Shown here piece by piece: positions 16,580-24,972 of a DNA stretch of 64,000 nt (the stretch's first letter is position 1; every line of letters begins with the position of its first letter). This stretch comes from Ga0077555 sp041397775 (GTDB lineage: Bacteria; Pseudomonadota; Alphaproteobacteria; Rhizobiales; Hyphomicrobiaceae): positions 62,001 through 126,000 of the forward strand of contig JAWKWB010000005.1 in the NCBI GenBank assembly GCA_041397775.1, given 5' to 3'. The notes beneath the pieces are model-generated. The model ran no database searches. It was not told the origin of the DNA and saw nothing but the letters and a program-made list of their open reading frames with translations. Made by a program: the position numbers and the translations under genes.

Positions 16580-18226
16580 TCATGCACCCGATGGGCGTTG
16601 TCCGTAAACGGTAACCGCCGCCTCGGGGCTGACGAGCCCTTCTGCCACGTCGCTGGCGACTGCCGCCGCATCCCGCGTCTTGGGATCGCCGAAGCCGCCG
16701 CCGCCGGCCTCCGTGATCGTGATGTGTGCGCCCGGCGCCACCTCGATCCGCCCCTTGGCGTGCACCGTCTGGCCGTCGACGGCGTGCACGCGCAGCGCCG
16801 CATCCCGACCGCCGAAGAAGCCCTTCGACGGAAACATGGTGCGGTTGCCCATGCCCAGCATCGTCAGGATGTTGCCGGTGTCGTTGCGCAGCTCCACCGT
16901 CTGGCCGAGGCCGCCGCGCCACTGTCCCGCGCCGCCCGAATCCGTCCGCAGCCGCTTCGACAGGATGCTGGTGTGCGTCAGCGTCTCCCACACTTCCACG
17001 GGCACCGCCGCCATGTTCGAGGGATGCGGCAGCGTCGGCCAGCCATCGAGGCCCGATAGCGCCCCGTACCCGCCGGCCGCGAAGTAGATCGTCGCGAAGG
17101 CCCGGCTGTCGCGCCGCGTCCCCTGGAACGTGACGAGGTTCATCATGCCGCTGTCCGCCTGCACGCGATCGGGGGTCGCCTGCGCCAGCGCGCCGTAGAT
17201 CAGCGGCGTCACGAAATGCCCCATGGCGTGCCGTCCGCCCGTCGGGAACGGCGGCTGCGCGTTGAGAATGCAGCCGACCGGCGCCGAAACCTTGATCGGC
17301 GCGACGGAACCCTGGTTGTTCGGGATCGACGGCAGCGTCAGCGTCTTGATCGCATGCAGCGCCATGGCGTTCGTGTAGCAGAACGGCACGTTGACGCCCG
17401 CCCGCACGCACCCCGACGTGCCCGTGAAGTCCACCGCCACGCTGTCACCCGCGACATCCACCTGCACCCTGTAGTCGGCGGGCCCTTCGAAGCCCTCCAC
17501 CTGGATGTGGTGGCGATAGGTGCCGTCCTTGAGCTCGCGGATCTTGGCCCGCATCGCCGTCTCGGACTGGCTGCGGATCGCCTGCGACAAGTCGGTGAGA
17601 TCCTCCAGCCCATACTCGTCGAGGAACGCCAGCAGCTCGCGCCCGCCCACCTCGTTGCAGGCGACATTGGCCATGATGTCGCCCATCGTCTGCTCGGGAA
17701 CACGCACGTTGGTGCGCACGATCTCCACGATCAGCTCGTTGAGCCGGCCGGCATCGTACAGCTTGCAGATCGGCAGCCTGAGGCCCTCGTGATAGACCTC
17801 CGTCGCCGCCGAGCCGAAACCCATGCCGCCGATGTCGGGCAGATGCGTGATGCTCATCGTGTAGGCGACGATGCGCCCCTTGCGGAACACCGGCCGCAGC
17901 ATCGTGATGTCGAACAGATGCCCGGTGCCCAGCCACGGATCGTTGGTGACGATGATGTCGCCGGGCTTCAGCGTCTCGGGCGGAAAACGCTTGAGCATGT
18001 GCTGCGCCGTCACCGGCGCGCTGCCGATGAACACCGGCACGCTGAACGTACCCTGCGCGATGGAATTCGCATCCGCATCGAGCACCACGACCGTCAGGTC
18101 GTAGCTCTCGTTGACGATGGTCGAGAACGACGTGCGCACCAGCGTGGACACGATCTCGTCCGTCAGCGAGACCAGCCGGTCCCACATGATGCCGAGGCTT
18201 ACGGCGTCGAAAGTCTGCTTCGCCAT
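16580..18226 (-). CDS. hyuB: Hydantoinase B / oxoprolinase family subunit
   Basis: A 548-residue HyuB-type subunit. The family partners with HyuA in ATP-dependent opening of N-methylhydantoin or 5-oxoproline rings and in acetone carboxylase. Recognisable segments include GDIIVTNDPWLGTGHLFD, FTGTS, and the C-terminal GGGFGDPKTRD. The start is ATG 18226, which overlaps the hyuA stop by one base (TGATG), so the two subunits are translationally coupled. A GTG one codon upstream is also possible. Substrate remains open. Confidence 0.9.
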   Translation of the reverse strand: MAKQTFDAVSLGIMWDRLVSLTDEIVSTLVRTSFSTIVNESYDLTVVVLDADANSIAQGTFSVPVFIGSAPVTAQHMLKRFPPETLKPGDIIVTNDPWLGTGHLFDITMLRPVFRKGRIVAYTMSITHLPDIGGMGFGSAATEVYHEGLRLPICKLYDAGRLNELIVEIVRTNVRVPEQTMGDIMANVACNEVGGRELLAFLDEYGLEDLTDLSQAIRSQSETAMRAKIRELKDGTYRHHIQVEGFEGPADYRVQVDVAGDSVAVDFTGTSGCVRAGVNVPFCYTNAMALHAIKTLTLPSIPNNQGSVAPIKVSAPVGCILNAQPPFPTGGRHAMGHFVTPLIYGALAQATPDRVQADSGMMNLVTFQGTRRDSRAFATIYFAAGGYGALSGLDGWPTLPHPSNMAAVPVEVWETLTHTSILSKRLRTDSGGAGQWRGGLGQTVELRNDTGNILTMLGMGNRTMFPSKGFFGGRDAALRVHAVDGQTVHAKGRIEVAPGAHITITEAGGGGFGDPKTRDAAAVASDVAEGLVSPEAAVTVYGQRPSGA

Positions 18227-20322
18227 CACCGGTCCTCCCCACCGCCGAGTTCCAGCTCGGCCACCAGATTGAGACGCGCGTCGACGGTCACGCGATCGCC
18301 GATGCCCACGACGCAGGTGCTCTCGTGTTCCTCGATCAGCGCCGGCCCCACGACGGTCTGCCCGGGCTGCAGGCCATAACGGTCGTAGACCGGCCAGTCC
18401 GCCACGTCCTTGAGGCTGTCGACGTAGACGCGCCGCGTGCCCTTGAGCGCCTGCTCGGCACCGGTCTTACCGGCCAGCCGCACGCCGCTGCCCAGGCTTG
18501 GCGCGGGGCCGACCGCTTCCACCTTCCAGTTGACGATTTCCGTCGGTTCGTCGAGCCGCAGCGTGAAGTTCGCCTCGTAGGCCGCGCCGTAGAGCTCGCC
18601 GAGCTGCCCGAACAGCGAACCAGCGTCCGCCGCCTCCGGCAGCGTCACCTCGATCTCGTGCCCCTGCCCCTGGTAGCGCATGTCGAGACGCCGCACGATG
18701 CGGATATCCTTCTCGGCCACCCCGGCCTGGACCAGGTAGGCGCTCGCGTCGGCCTCCAGCGCCTTGAACGTCGCGCCGAAATCGGCAGCGTCGATGTCCG
18801 CCGTATGGATCCGCCGCGACCGCGCCACCTCGAAAGCCAGCGGGCTGATCAGCAGGCCCAGCGCCGACATCACGCCCGCGGCGACGGGGAAGATGACGCG
18901 CGGGATCTTCAACTTGCGCGCAATGGACAAGGCATGCAGCGGACCCGAGCCGCCGAACGCCACCATGCTGCCCGAGCGGTAGTCGAAGCCGCGCTCGGTC
19001 GCGTGGATGCGGAAGGCGCGTGCCACGTCCTCGCTGATGATGTCATGGATGCCCCACGCCGCGCGCAGTGTCTCCAGCCCTAATGGCTTCGCCACGTGCG
19101 TCGCGATCGCTTTCTCGGCCGCTTCGCGGTCGAGCCGCATGGCACCGCCGAGGAAGAAATTGGCGTCGAGGTAGCCGAGCAGAAGGTTGGCGTCCGTCAG
19201 GGTGGGCCGCTCGCCGCCGCGCCCGTAGCAGGCCGGGCCGGGCAACGCACCCGCGCTCGACGGACCGACGCGCAGAAGCCCGCGGTCGTCCACCTCCGCG
19301 ATGCTGCCGCCGCCCGCACCGATCTCGATCATGTCTATGACCGGGATGCGCACGGGCATGCCGCTGCCCTTGCGGAACTCGTGCTGCCGCGCGACTTCCA
19401 TCGCGTACTTCTTCACCGGCTCGCCGCCCCGCACCAGTGCGCCCTTTGCCGTGGTGCCGCCCATGTCGAACGACAAGAGGTTCTGCAGCGACAGGGCACG
19501 GCCGTGATGCGCACTCATCAGCGCACCGGCCGCCGGACCCGATTCCAGCGCCCGCACGGGGAAGGCGCGCGCCGTCTCCGTCGTCAGCGTGCCGCCGCTC
19601 GAGCCCATGATGTAGAGGCGGCCCTTGAAGCCGCCACTGCGAAGCTCCGTCTCGAGCCGCTTCAGGTAGCGATCGAACATCGGCCCGGTGAATGCGTTGA
19701 CGCTCGTCGTCGTCCAGCGCTCGAACTCCCGCATGTTCGGAAAGACGTCCGCCGATGCACTCACGAACACGCCGGGCAGCGCGGCCTTCAGGATCTCCGC
19801 GGCGCGCCGCTCGTGCGCGGGGTTCGCATAGGCATGCAGGAAGCATACCGCGATCGCACCCACGTCCAGGTCGCGGAACCGCGCCGCAGCCGCCGCCACG
19901 CTCGCCTCGTCCAGCGGCGTCTCGACACTGCCGTCGTGGCGAACGCGCTCGTGCGCCTCGAGCCGCAGGCTGCGCTTCACCAACGGCGGTGGATAGGTGA
20001 TGCGCAGGTCGAACAGGTCGTAGCGGCGCTCGAAGCCCATATCCATGATGTCGCCGAAACCGGCCGTCACCAGCATGCCTGTCCTGGCACCCTTGCGCTC
20101 GATGACCGCGTTGGTCACCAGCGTCGTGCCGTGCACGATCTCCACCACGTCGCCGATGGCGACGTTGTTCTGCGCCGCGATCGCCTTGACGCCTTCGATC
20201 ACCGCCTCGGACGGGTCCGGGGGCGTCGTCAGCCGCTTGTGGATGGCAATTGTCTCGCCGCGCCCGTCGTAGAGCGCAAAATCCGTGAATGTGCCGCCGA
20301 TGTCGACGCCGATCCTGTACAT
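18226..20322 (-). CDS. hyuA: Hydantoinase A / oxoprolinase family subunit
   Basis: A 698-residue HyuA-type subunit with the actin-like ATPase fold: DIGGTFTDF near residue 7, MGSSGGTLT, and LSFDMGGTTAKGALV with downstream GPACYGRGGERPT. Together with the overlapping HyuB it should form an ATP-dependent cyclic-amide hydrolase. ATG 20322 (MYRIGVDIGG) is the family start; an in-frame start 17 codons upstream would overlap the lysS stop region. It follows the lysyl-tRNA synthetase by 51 bases on the same strand. A dihydropyrimidinase lies at the left edge of the window, a second ring-opening enzyme. Confidence 0.9.
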   Translation of the reverse strand: MYRIGVDIGGTFTDFALYDGRGETIAIHKRLTTPPDPSEAVIEGVKAIAAQNNVAIGDVVEIVHGTTLVTNAVIERKGARTGMLVTAGFGDIMDMGFERRYDLFDLRITYPPPLVKRSLRLEAHERVRHDGSVETPLDEASVAAAAARFRDLDVGAIAVCFLHAYANPAHERRAAEILKAALPGVFVSASADVFPNMREFERWTTTSVNAFTGPMFDRYLKRLETELRSGGFKGRLYIMGSSGGTLTTETARAFPVRALESGPAAGALMSAHHGRALSLQNLLSFDMGGTTAKGALVRGGEPVKKYAMEVARQHEFRKGSGMPVRIPVIDMIEIGAGGGSIAEVDDRGLLRVGPSSAGALPGPACYGRGGERPTLTDANLLLGYLDANFFLGGAMRLDREAAEKAIATHVAKPLGLETLRAAWGIHDIISEDVARAFRIHATERGFDYRSGSMVAFGGSGPLHALSIARKLKIPRVIFPVAAGVMSALGLLISPLAFEVARSRRIHTADIDAADFGATFKALEADASAYLVQAGVAEKDIRIVRRLDMRYQGQGHEIEVTLPEAADAGSLFGQLGELYGAAYEANFTLRLDEPTEIVNWKVEAVGPAPSLGSGVRLAGKTGAEQALKGTRRVYVDSLKDVADWPVYDRYGLQPGQTVVGPALIEEHESTCVVGIGDRVTVDARLNLVAELELGGGEDR

Positions 20323-20373
20323 GATCCCCACCCCGTTACGTCGCCTCGCGCCCGCTCGTGGCGCGCGGCACAC

Positions 20374-22068
20374 TCAAGCCAGTTCACCCGCCAGCGCTTT
20401 CGCGATCAGCGTCCGCGTCTCCGGTATGCCATAGAGCGCCACGAACGTGCCGAACCGCGGCCCCCGCTGCTCGCCCAGCAGAACCTGATAGATCGCCTGG
20501 AACCACTCCAGCTTCACGCCCGGCCCGCCGCTCGGGCTTTTCTTCGCGTGGTCCTGGTAGCGCTCGATCGAGCGCCCCACGTCGAGCAGCACGCCTTGGA
20601 TCGTCTCGCCGTCCGCGTCGGCCGGCAGCGCCGCAAGCGCTGCGTCGAGCTTCTGCAGCGCCGCCGTCTCCACGTCGTCGGCCAGCCGGAACGTCTTCTC
20701 CGGCTTCACGAACCGGTCGTAGTAGGCCACCGCATACCCCGCCAGATGGTCGAGCAGCGGGTACTTTTCCGCGTTGGCGCCCGGCGCGTGACGACGGATG
20801 AAGCCCCACAGCACGTCCTTGTCGTGCGCGTTGGATGCCGACACGAGGTTGAGCAGCAGCCCGAACGTGATCGGCAGTTCGGCGGCCGGCGGCTTGCCCG
20901 CGTGGATGTGCCAGACCGGGTTTTCGACCCGCGCCTTCTCCGCCTCGGCCGGATATTTGGAGACGAACGTCAGGTACTCGTCCACCGTGCGCGGGATCAC
21001 GTCGAAGTAGAGCCGCTTCGCCGTCTTCGGCTTCTGGTACATGAACAGCGACAAGCTCTCGGGACTGGCATAGGTCAGCCATTCCTCGATGGTGAGCCCG
21101 TTGCCCTTCGACTTCGAGATCTTCTGGCCCTTGTCGTCCAGGAACAACTCGTAATTGAAGCCTTCCGGCGGCGTTCCGCCCAGCGCCCGGCAGATCTTCG
21201 AAGACAGCGTCACGCTGTCGATCAGATCCTTGCCGGCCATCTCGTAGTCGACGCCGAGTGCCGTCCATCGCAAGGCCCAGTCCGCCTTCCACTGGCACTT
21301 GACTGCACCGCCCGTGACCTTCGTCTCGACCTTCTCGCCCGTCTCCGGATCGACGTAGACGACGGTCCCCTTGGACGCATTACGCTCCACCATCGGCACG
21401 TACAGGACCTTGCCGGTACGCGCACTGATCGGCAGGAACGGCGAATAGGTCGCGCGCCGGTCCGGCCCGAGCGTCGGCAGGATGATGTCCATCACCTTGT
21501 CGTACACGTCGAGCATCTTGAGCAGCGTCTCGTCCATCGCGCCGGACGTGTAGACCTCGGTCGCCGACAGGAATTCGTAGTCGAAGCCGAACTGGTCGAG
21601 AAACCCCCGCAGCCGCGCATTGTTGTGATGCGCAAACGATGGAAATCCCGCCCCCCCGGCGCCACCCGCACCGGATGCATCTTGGGCGCCCGAAAGCGCC
21701 GCGAAGGGATCGGGCACACGCGTAAGCGGCACGTCGATGTAGTTGGCCAGCATCTCCTGGTTCGGCACGTTGCCCGGCACCTTGCGGAAACCGTCCATGT
21801 CGTCGGAGAAGCACACGAGTCGTGTCTTGACGCGCCCCTCGGTCAGCACCTCGAAGGCGTGCCGCACCATGCTCGTGCGTGCCACCTCGCCAAACGTACC
21901 GATGTGCGGCAGGCCCGAGGGGCCATAGCCGGTCTCGAAAAGGACGGTCTTTTCCTTGCCACCCGGCAACTTCTCGAGCCGCGCGACGAGGCGCCGGGCC
22001 TCCTCGAACGGCCATGCGCGCGCCTCTTGCGCGGCCGCATGCTCGGCGGGTGCGATCGCTGTCGTCAT
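20374..22068 (-). CDS. lysS: Class I lysyl-tRNA synthetase
   Basis: A 564-residue class I LysRS (lysK-type), the form found in archaea, spirochaetes and many alphaproteobacteria in place of the class II enzyme. The nucleotide-binding HIGH counterpart is PHIG (54-57) in SGLPHIGTFG, and the KMSKS counterpart is KISKS (316-320). It charges tRNA-Lys with lysine. A Gly/Ala-rich stretch, residues about 128-142, looks like a low-complexity insertion in a surface loop. ATG 22068 was chosen by homology; the open frame extends 11 codons further. An unusually Lys-rich protein gene lies directly upstream on the same strand. Confidence 0.95.
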   Translation of the reverse strand: MTTAIAPAEHAAAQEARAWPFEEARRLVARLEKLPGGKEKTVLFETGYGPSGLPHIGTFGEVARTSMVRHAFEVLTEGRVKTRLVCFSDDMDGFRKVPGNVPNQEMLANYIDVPLTRVPDPFAALSGAQDASGAGGAGGAGFPSFAHHNNARLRGFLDQFGFDYEFLSATEVYTSGAMDETLLKMLDVYDKVMDIILPTLGPDRRATYSPFLPISARTGKVLYVPMVERNASKGTVVYVDPETGEKVETKVTGGAVKCQWKADWALRWTALGVDYEMAGKDLIDSVTLSSKICRALGGTPPEGFNYELFLDDKGQKISKSKGNGLTIEEWLTYASPESLSLFMYQKPKTAKRLYFDVIPRTVDEYLTFVSKYPAEAEKARVENPVWHIHAGKPPAAELPITFGLLLNLVSASNAHDKDVLWGFIRRHAPGANAEKYPLLDHLAGYAVAYYDRFVKPEKTFRLADDVETAALQKLDAALAALPADADGETIQGVLLDVGRSIERYQDHAKKSPSGGPGVKLEWFQAIYQVLLGEQRGPRFGTFVALYGIPETRTLIAKALAGELA

Positions 22069-22203
22069 GTTGTCCTGCCGGAATCCGTCTTGGCGCGGCA
22101 TGCCGCGCGCAGTGTGCTGTTGCGGCGCAAACTATTGGCGCGTCCCGGGACCGTCAACGACATTGACCGCCGCGCATCGTCCTTGGTGCCCCCGAAAAGG
22201 CGT

Positions 22204-22238
22204 CGGCCGAAACATCGCTGCCCACGATGTTCCGGCCG
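22204..22238 (-). terminator. Hairpin downstream of the H1-like gene
   Basis: Fourteen-base arms (22204-22217 and 22225-22238) pair with one A-C mismatch around a 7-base loop. Read on the minus strand the stem is followed by ACGCC and then TTTT, which makes it a plausible but weak intrinsic terminator or attenuator between the H1-like gene and lysS. Confidence 0.4.
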
Positions 22239-22297
22239 AGGCGTCTCACAGGCCGCGGGCCTCGTCGCCGAGGTTGTCCGCGACCCAATCCGAACGA

Positions 22298-22642
22298 TCA
22301 GGCTGCGACGGGCGTCGAGGACTTCGTCTTCGACGGCTTGCGAGCCTTGGTCGTCTTCACGGCCGAGCGGCGCGCGGTGCCCGAGCGCTTGGCGCTCTTC
22401 GTGGGCGCGGCAGCGACGGGAGCGGCAACCGGAGCGATCGCGGGGGCGACGACGACCTCGGCCACCACGGCCGCGACTTTCGCCTTCGCCTTTGCCTTGG
22501 GAGCAGCCTTCGGGGCAGCCTTCGCCTTCGTGACGGCCTTCGTCTTGGGCGCAGCCTTTGCCTTGGCGGCGGCCTTCACGGGAGTCTTCGCGGGGGCTTT
22601 CGCCTTCGGCGCGGCCTTCTTCGTCTTCACAGCTTTAGCCAT
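22298..22642 (-). CDS. Histone H1-like Lys/Ala/Pro-rich DNA-binding protein
   Basis: A 114-residue, extremely basic protein with about 26 lysines. The first 55 residues are tandem degenerate KAKAAPK-type repeats, then a 27-residue Val/Ala/Pro linker, then a Ser/Thr/Lys/Arg tail. This composition is that of bacterial H1-like or AlgP-type nucleoid proteins, which bind DNA nonspecifically. ATG 22642 is preceded by a GAGAGG on the minus strand. Low-complexity sequence prevents a precise family call. It lies upstream of lysS and is divergent from ubiA. Confidence 0.75.
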   Translation of the reverse strand: MAKAVKTKKAAPKAKAPAKTPVKAAAKAKAAPKTKAVTKAKAAPKAAPKAKAKAKVAAVVAEVVVAPAIAPVAAPVAAAPTKSAKRSGTARRSAVKTTKARKPSKTKSSTPVAA

Positions 22643-22880
22643 TGTCGTACCTCTCCAATTTCGACCCAATGTGCAAGCCGGCGTCTCTGCCCTGAGAATC
22701 AACTCGACTTGCTGATTCAATGCTTTGCGTGAATCGTTAACGAGGTATTAAAAGACGCGCCGCGCCGGGCCGAATTGCGATCGCGATGTATGATCGCGTT
22801 GCCCGGACGCAACAAAATCGGCAACGTCGGCGCTGATCACCCGTTGCCTTCATCGAACCACCCAACCCTCGAGATCGTGC

Positions 22881-23831
22881 ATGACCACGCCCGTCGACGC
22901 CCAGCACCCCATCGTTCCGGATGCCCAGCCGGGCAACTGGGTCGATCGTTTGGCGCCGCCGAAGGCACGCCCCTATCTGCGCCTGGCTCGCTTCGACCGG
23001 CCGATCGGCGCATGGCTCTTGTTGTTTCCCTGCTGGTGGTCGCTGGCTCTCGCCGAACTCGCGAACGGCAAGGCCTACCCCAACCCCTGGTCCTTGTTGC
23101 TCTTCATGGTCGGCGCCTTCGTCATGCGCGGCGCCGGCTGCACCTATAACGACATCGTCGACCGCGAATACGACGCCGGCGTCGCCCGCACGCGCAATCG
23201 CCCCATTCCCTCGGGGCAGGTGACGGTCGCCCAGGCGAAGATCTTCATGATCGCGCTTTGCCTCGTCGGGCTCCTGGTTCTGCTGCAGTTCGACGTCACG
23301 ACCATCCTGCTCGGCATCTCGTCGCTGGCGCTGGTCGCGATCTACCCCTTCATGAAGCGCGTGACGTACTGGCCGCAACTCGTGCTGGGCCTGACGTTCA
23401 AATGGGGCGCCCTGGTCGGCTGGACGGCCGCGCGCGGCAAGCTCGAATGGCCCGCCGTCCTGCTCTATGCCGGCTGCGTCCTGTGGACTATCGGCTACGA
23501 CACGATCTATGCCCACCAGGACAAGGAGGACGACCTGTCGATGGGCCTCAAGTCCACGGCGATCCGGCTGGGAGATCAGACGCCGGCCTGGGTCGCCGGC
23601 TTCTACGGCGCTGCACTTCTCCTGTGGGGCGCGGCCATGGTGATGGCGGGCATGCCGATCGGCCCGATCTTCGTTCTCGGGCTGGCGGCCACCGGCATCC
23701 TGCTCGCCTGGCAGGTCGTAACGCTCGACATGTCCTCTCCCGCCAATTGCCTGAAGCGTTTCAAGTCCAACCGGGACGTCGGCTGGCTGTTGCTGGCGAC
23801 AATCGTGCTGGCGATGTCGACGGCGCATTGA
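22881..23831 (+). CDS. ubiA: 4-hydroxybenzoate polyprenyltransferase
   Basis: A 316-residue integral membrane prenyltransferase of ubiquinone synthesis. The first Asp-rich motif NDIVDREYD lies in GAGCTYNDIVDREYD, and the second motif YDTIYAHQDKEDD is also intact; both chelate the Mg-diphosphate of the polyprenyl donor. Several hydrophobic helices surround them. It attaches the polyprenyl tail to 4-hydroxybenzoate. The gene stands alone, divergent from the H1-like gene and convergent with a degenerate SDR, with a hairpin in the downstream gap. Confidence 0.93.
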   Translation: MTTPVDAQHPIVPDAQPGNWVDRLAPPKARPYLRLARFDRPIGAWLLLFPCWWSLALAELANGKAYPNPWSLLLFMVGAFVMRGAGCTYNDIVDREYDAGVARTRNRPIPSGQVTVAQAKIFMIALCLVGLLVLLQFDVTTILLGISSLALVAIYPFMKRVTYWPQLVLGLTFKWGALVGWTAARGKLEWPAVLLYAGCVLWTIGYDTIYAHQDKEDDLSMGLKSTAIRLGDQTPAWVAGFYGAALLLWGAAMVMAGMPIGPIFVLGLAATGILLAWQVVTLDMSSPANCLKRFKSNRDVGWLLLATIVLAMSTAH

Positions 23832-23843
23832 GCACCCTGAAAA

Positions 23844-23880
23844 GCATCGCCCCCGAAACCGCGAGGCATCGGGGGCGTGC
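23844..23880 (+). terminator. Hairpin downstream of ubiA
   Basis: CGCCCCCGA (23848-23856) pairs perfectly with TCGGGGGCG (23869-23877), extended by three further pairs around a bulged T. No T-tract follows, so it is either a non-canonical terminator or an RNA-stabilising 3' hairpin. Confidence 0.45.
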
Positions 23881-23996
23881 ATCCTGTCAACTCTTGAGCG
23901 GCCGTCTCATGCGTCCGTGATACTCGGAATTTGCATCAAATACCTTCGCTTCCCGTTAAGGAACATGGTTGCCTTCGCATTTTTTCTTGTTCTGTT

Positions 23997-24734
23997 TCAA
24001 CACGCATAGCCCTCGAACGTAAGGCCGGACAGATTGTGCCCGCGCGGGCTCGCCAGATGCAAAGCCAGCGACGCCACGTCCGCCCGTTCGCTGAAGGCAT
24101 ATCCCGATGGCCCGGCAGGATCGAAATCCATATCGCCCGACACCGCCAGCGCGTTCACGCGGATGCCGTTCTCGGCACACGACTGGGCCTGCGTCCGCGT
24201 CATCGACGACAACGACGACTGGGCCAGTTCCGCGATGAGCTTCCCGCGCCCGCTCGCGCGTCGCCCGCCGGTCAGGATGTTGACGATCGATCCGCGATTG
24301 AGCGTTGCGCGCATGCGATTGACGGCAATCTGCGTCACGAGGCAGGGCAGCGCCAGGACGTCGGCGATCGCGCCCTCGTCTTGCACGGCCGCCTCGTCCC
24401 ACAGCACATCCATATCGGCGATGTTGACCACCGCATCGATGCCGCCGAATCGCTGGATGCCCGCACGCGCGACCTCGAGTTGCTGGGCGTAGTCCGAACC
24501 CGTCGAGGCAAGCACTTCCACATCCATCGCGTACCGCCCGGCCGCCTTGGCGACGCGGGTCAGCTCGCTGCGCGGCCCCGTGCCGTGCACCACCAGCCGT
24601 GTCCGCGCCTGCGCGAAGGCCTGGATCACCTCGTCCGCCAGCCGGCCGCCCGCTCCCGTGACAAGAACACGCTTCCCAACCAGTTCGGGATGCTCGACTG
24701 CAACGTCCAGTCCGTCGACTTCACCGATAAGCAT
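23997..24734 (-). CDS. SDR-fold protein lacking the catalytic Tyr-Lys
   Basis: A 245-residue Rossmann-fold protein of the SDR superfamily. The cofactor loop is TGAGGRLA (26-33), with the last Gly replaced, and VVNIADMD replaces NNAG. Where classical SDRs carry Ser and YxxxK, this protein reads LTGGRRAS and then LIAELAQSSLSS, with no Tyr or Lys in register. The C-terminal half is shortened and ends at a glycine-poor SGLTFEGYAC. It may bind a nucleotide without reducing anything, or serve as a regulator, as NmrA-type proteins do. The start at 24734 is preferred to one seven codons upstream. No operon partner is evident. Confidence 0.7.
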   Translation of the reverse strand: MLIGEVDGLDVAVEHPELVGKRVLVTGAGGRLADEVIQAFAQARTRLVVHGTGPRSELTRVAKAAGRYAMDVEVLASTGSDYAQQLEVARAGIQRFGGIDAVVNIADMDVLWDEAAVQDEGAIADVLALPCLVTQIAVNRMRATLNRGSIVNILTGGRRASGRGKLIAELAQSSLSSMTRTQAQSCAENGIRVNALAVSGDMDFDPAGPSGYAFSERADVASLALHLASPRGHNLSGLTFEGYAC

Positions 24735-24972
24735 ATGACCCCATTCCCTACGCAACGCGACTGACGCGCCGCCCTCGACGGCACAACACCTGATTCTCTA
24801 CTAACAGCCTCTAAATGGACGCCCGATTCGGGTGCGGGATTGGCGGGATTGCGGCATTGCCCAGACATGATTGTGCGGACCGCCTGCATGCAAGGCGCGC
24901 GGGCGGACGGCAATCGCGTGGAAACATGGGATTGTGTGGCAGCGCAGCGCCGCCGCTGATGCGACGCGCGCC

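Noticed and set aside
19096..22533. Very long open frame (over 1100 codons) on the plus strand opposite hyuA and lysS
   Set aside because: It is antisense to two well-recognised genes, is Arg/His/Gln-rich without domains, and arises from the GC-rich third codon positions of the real genes.
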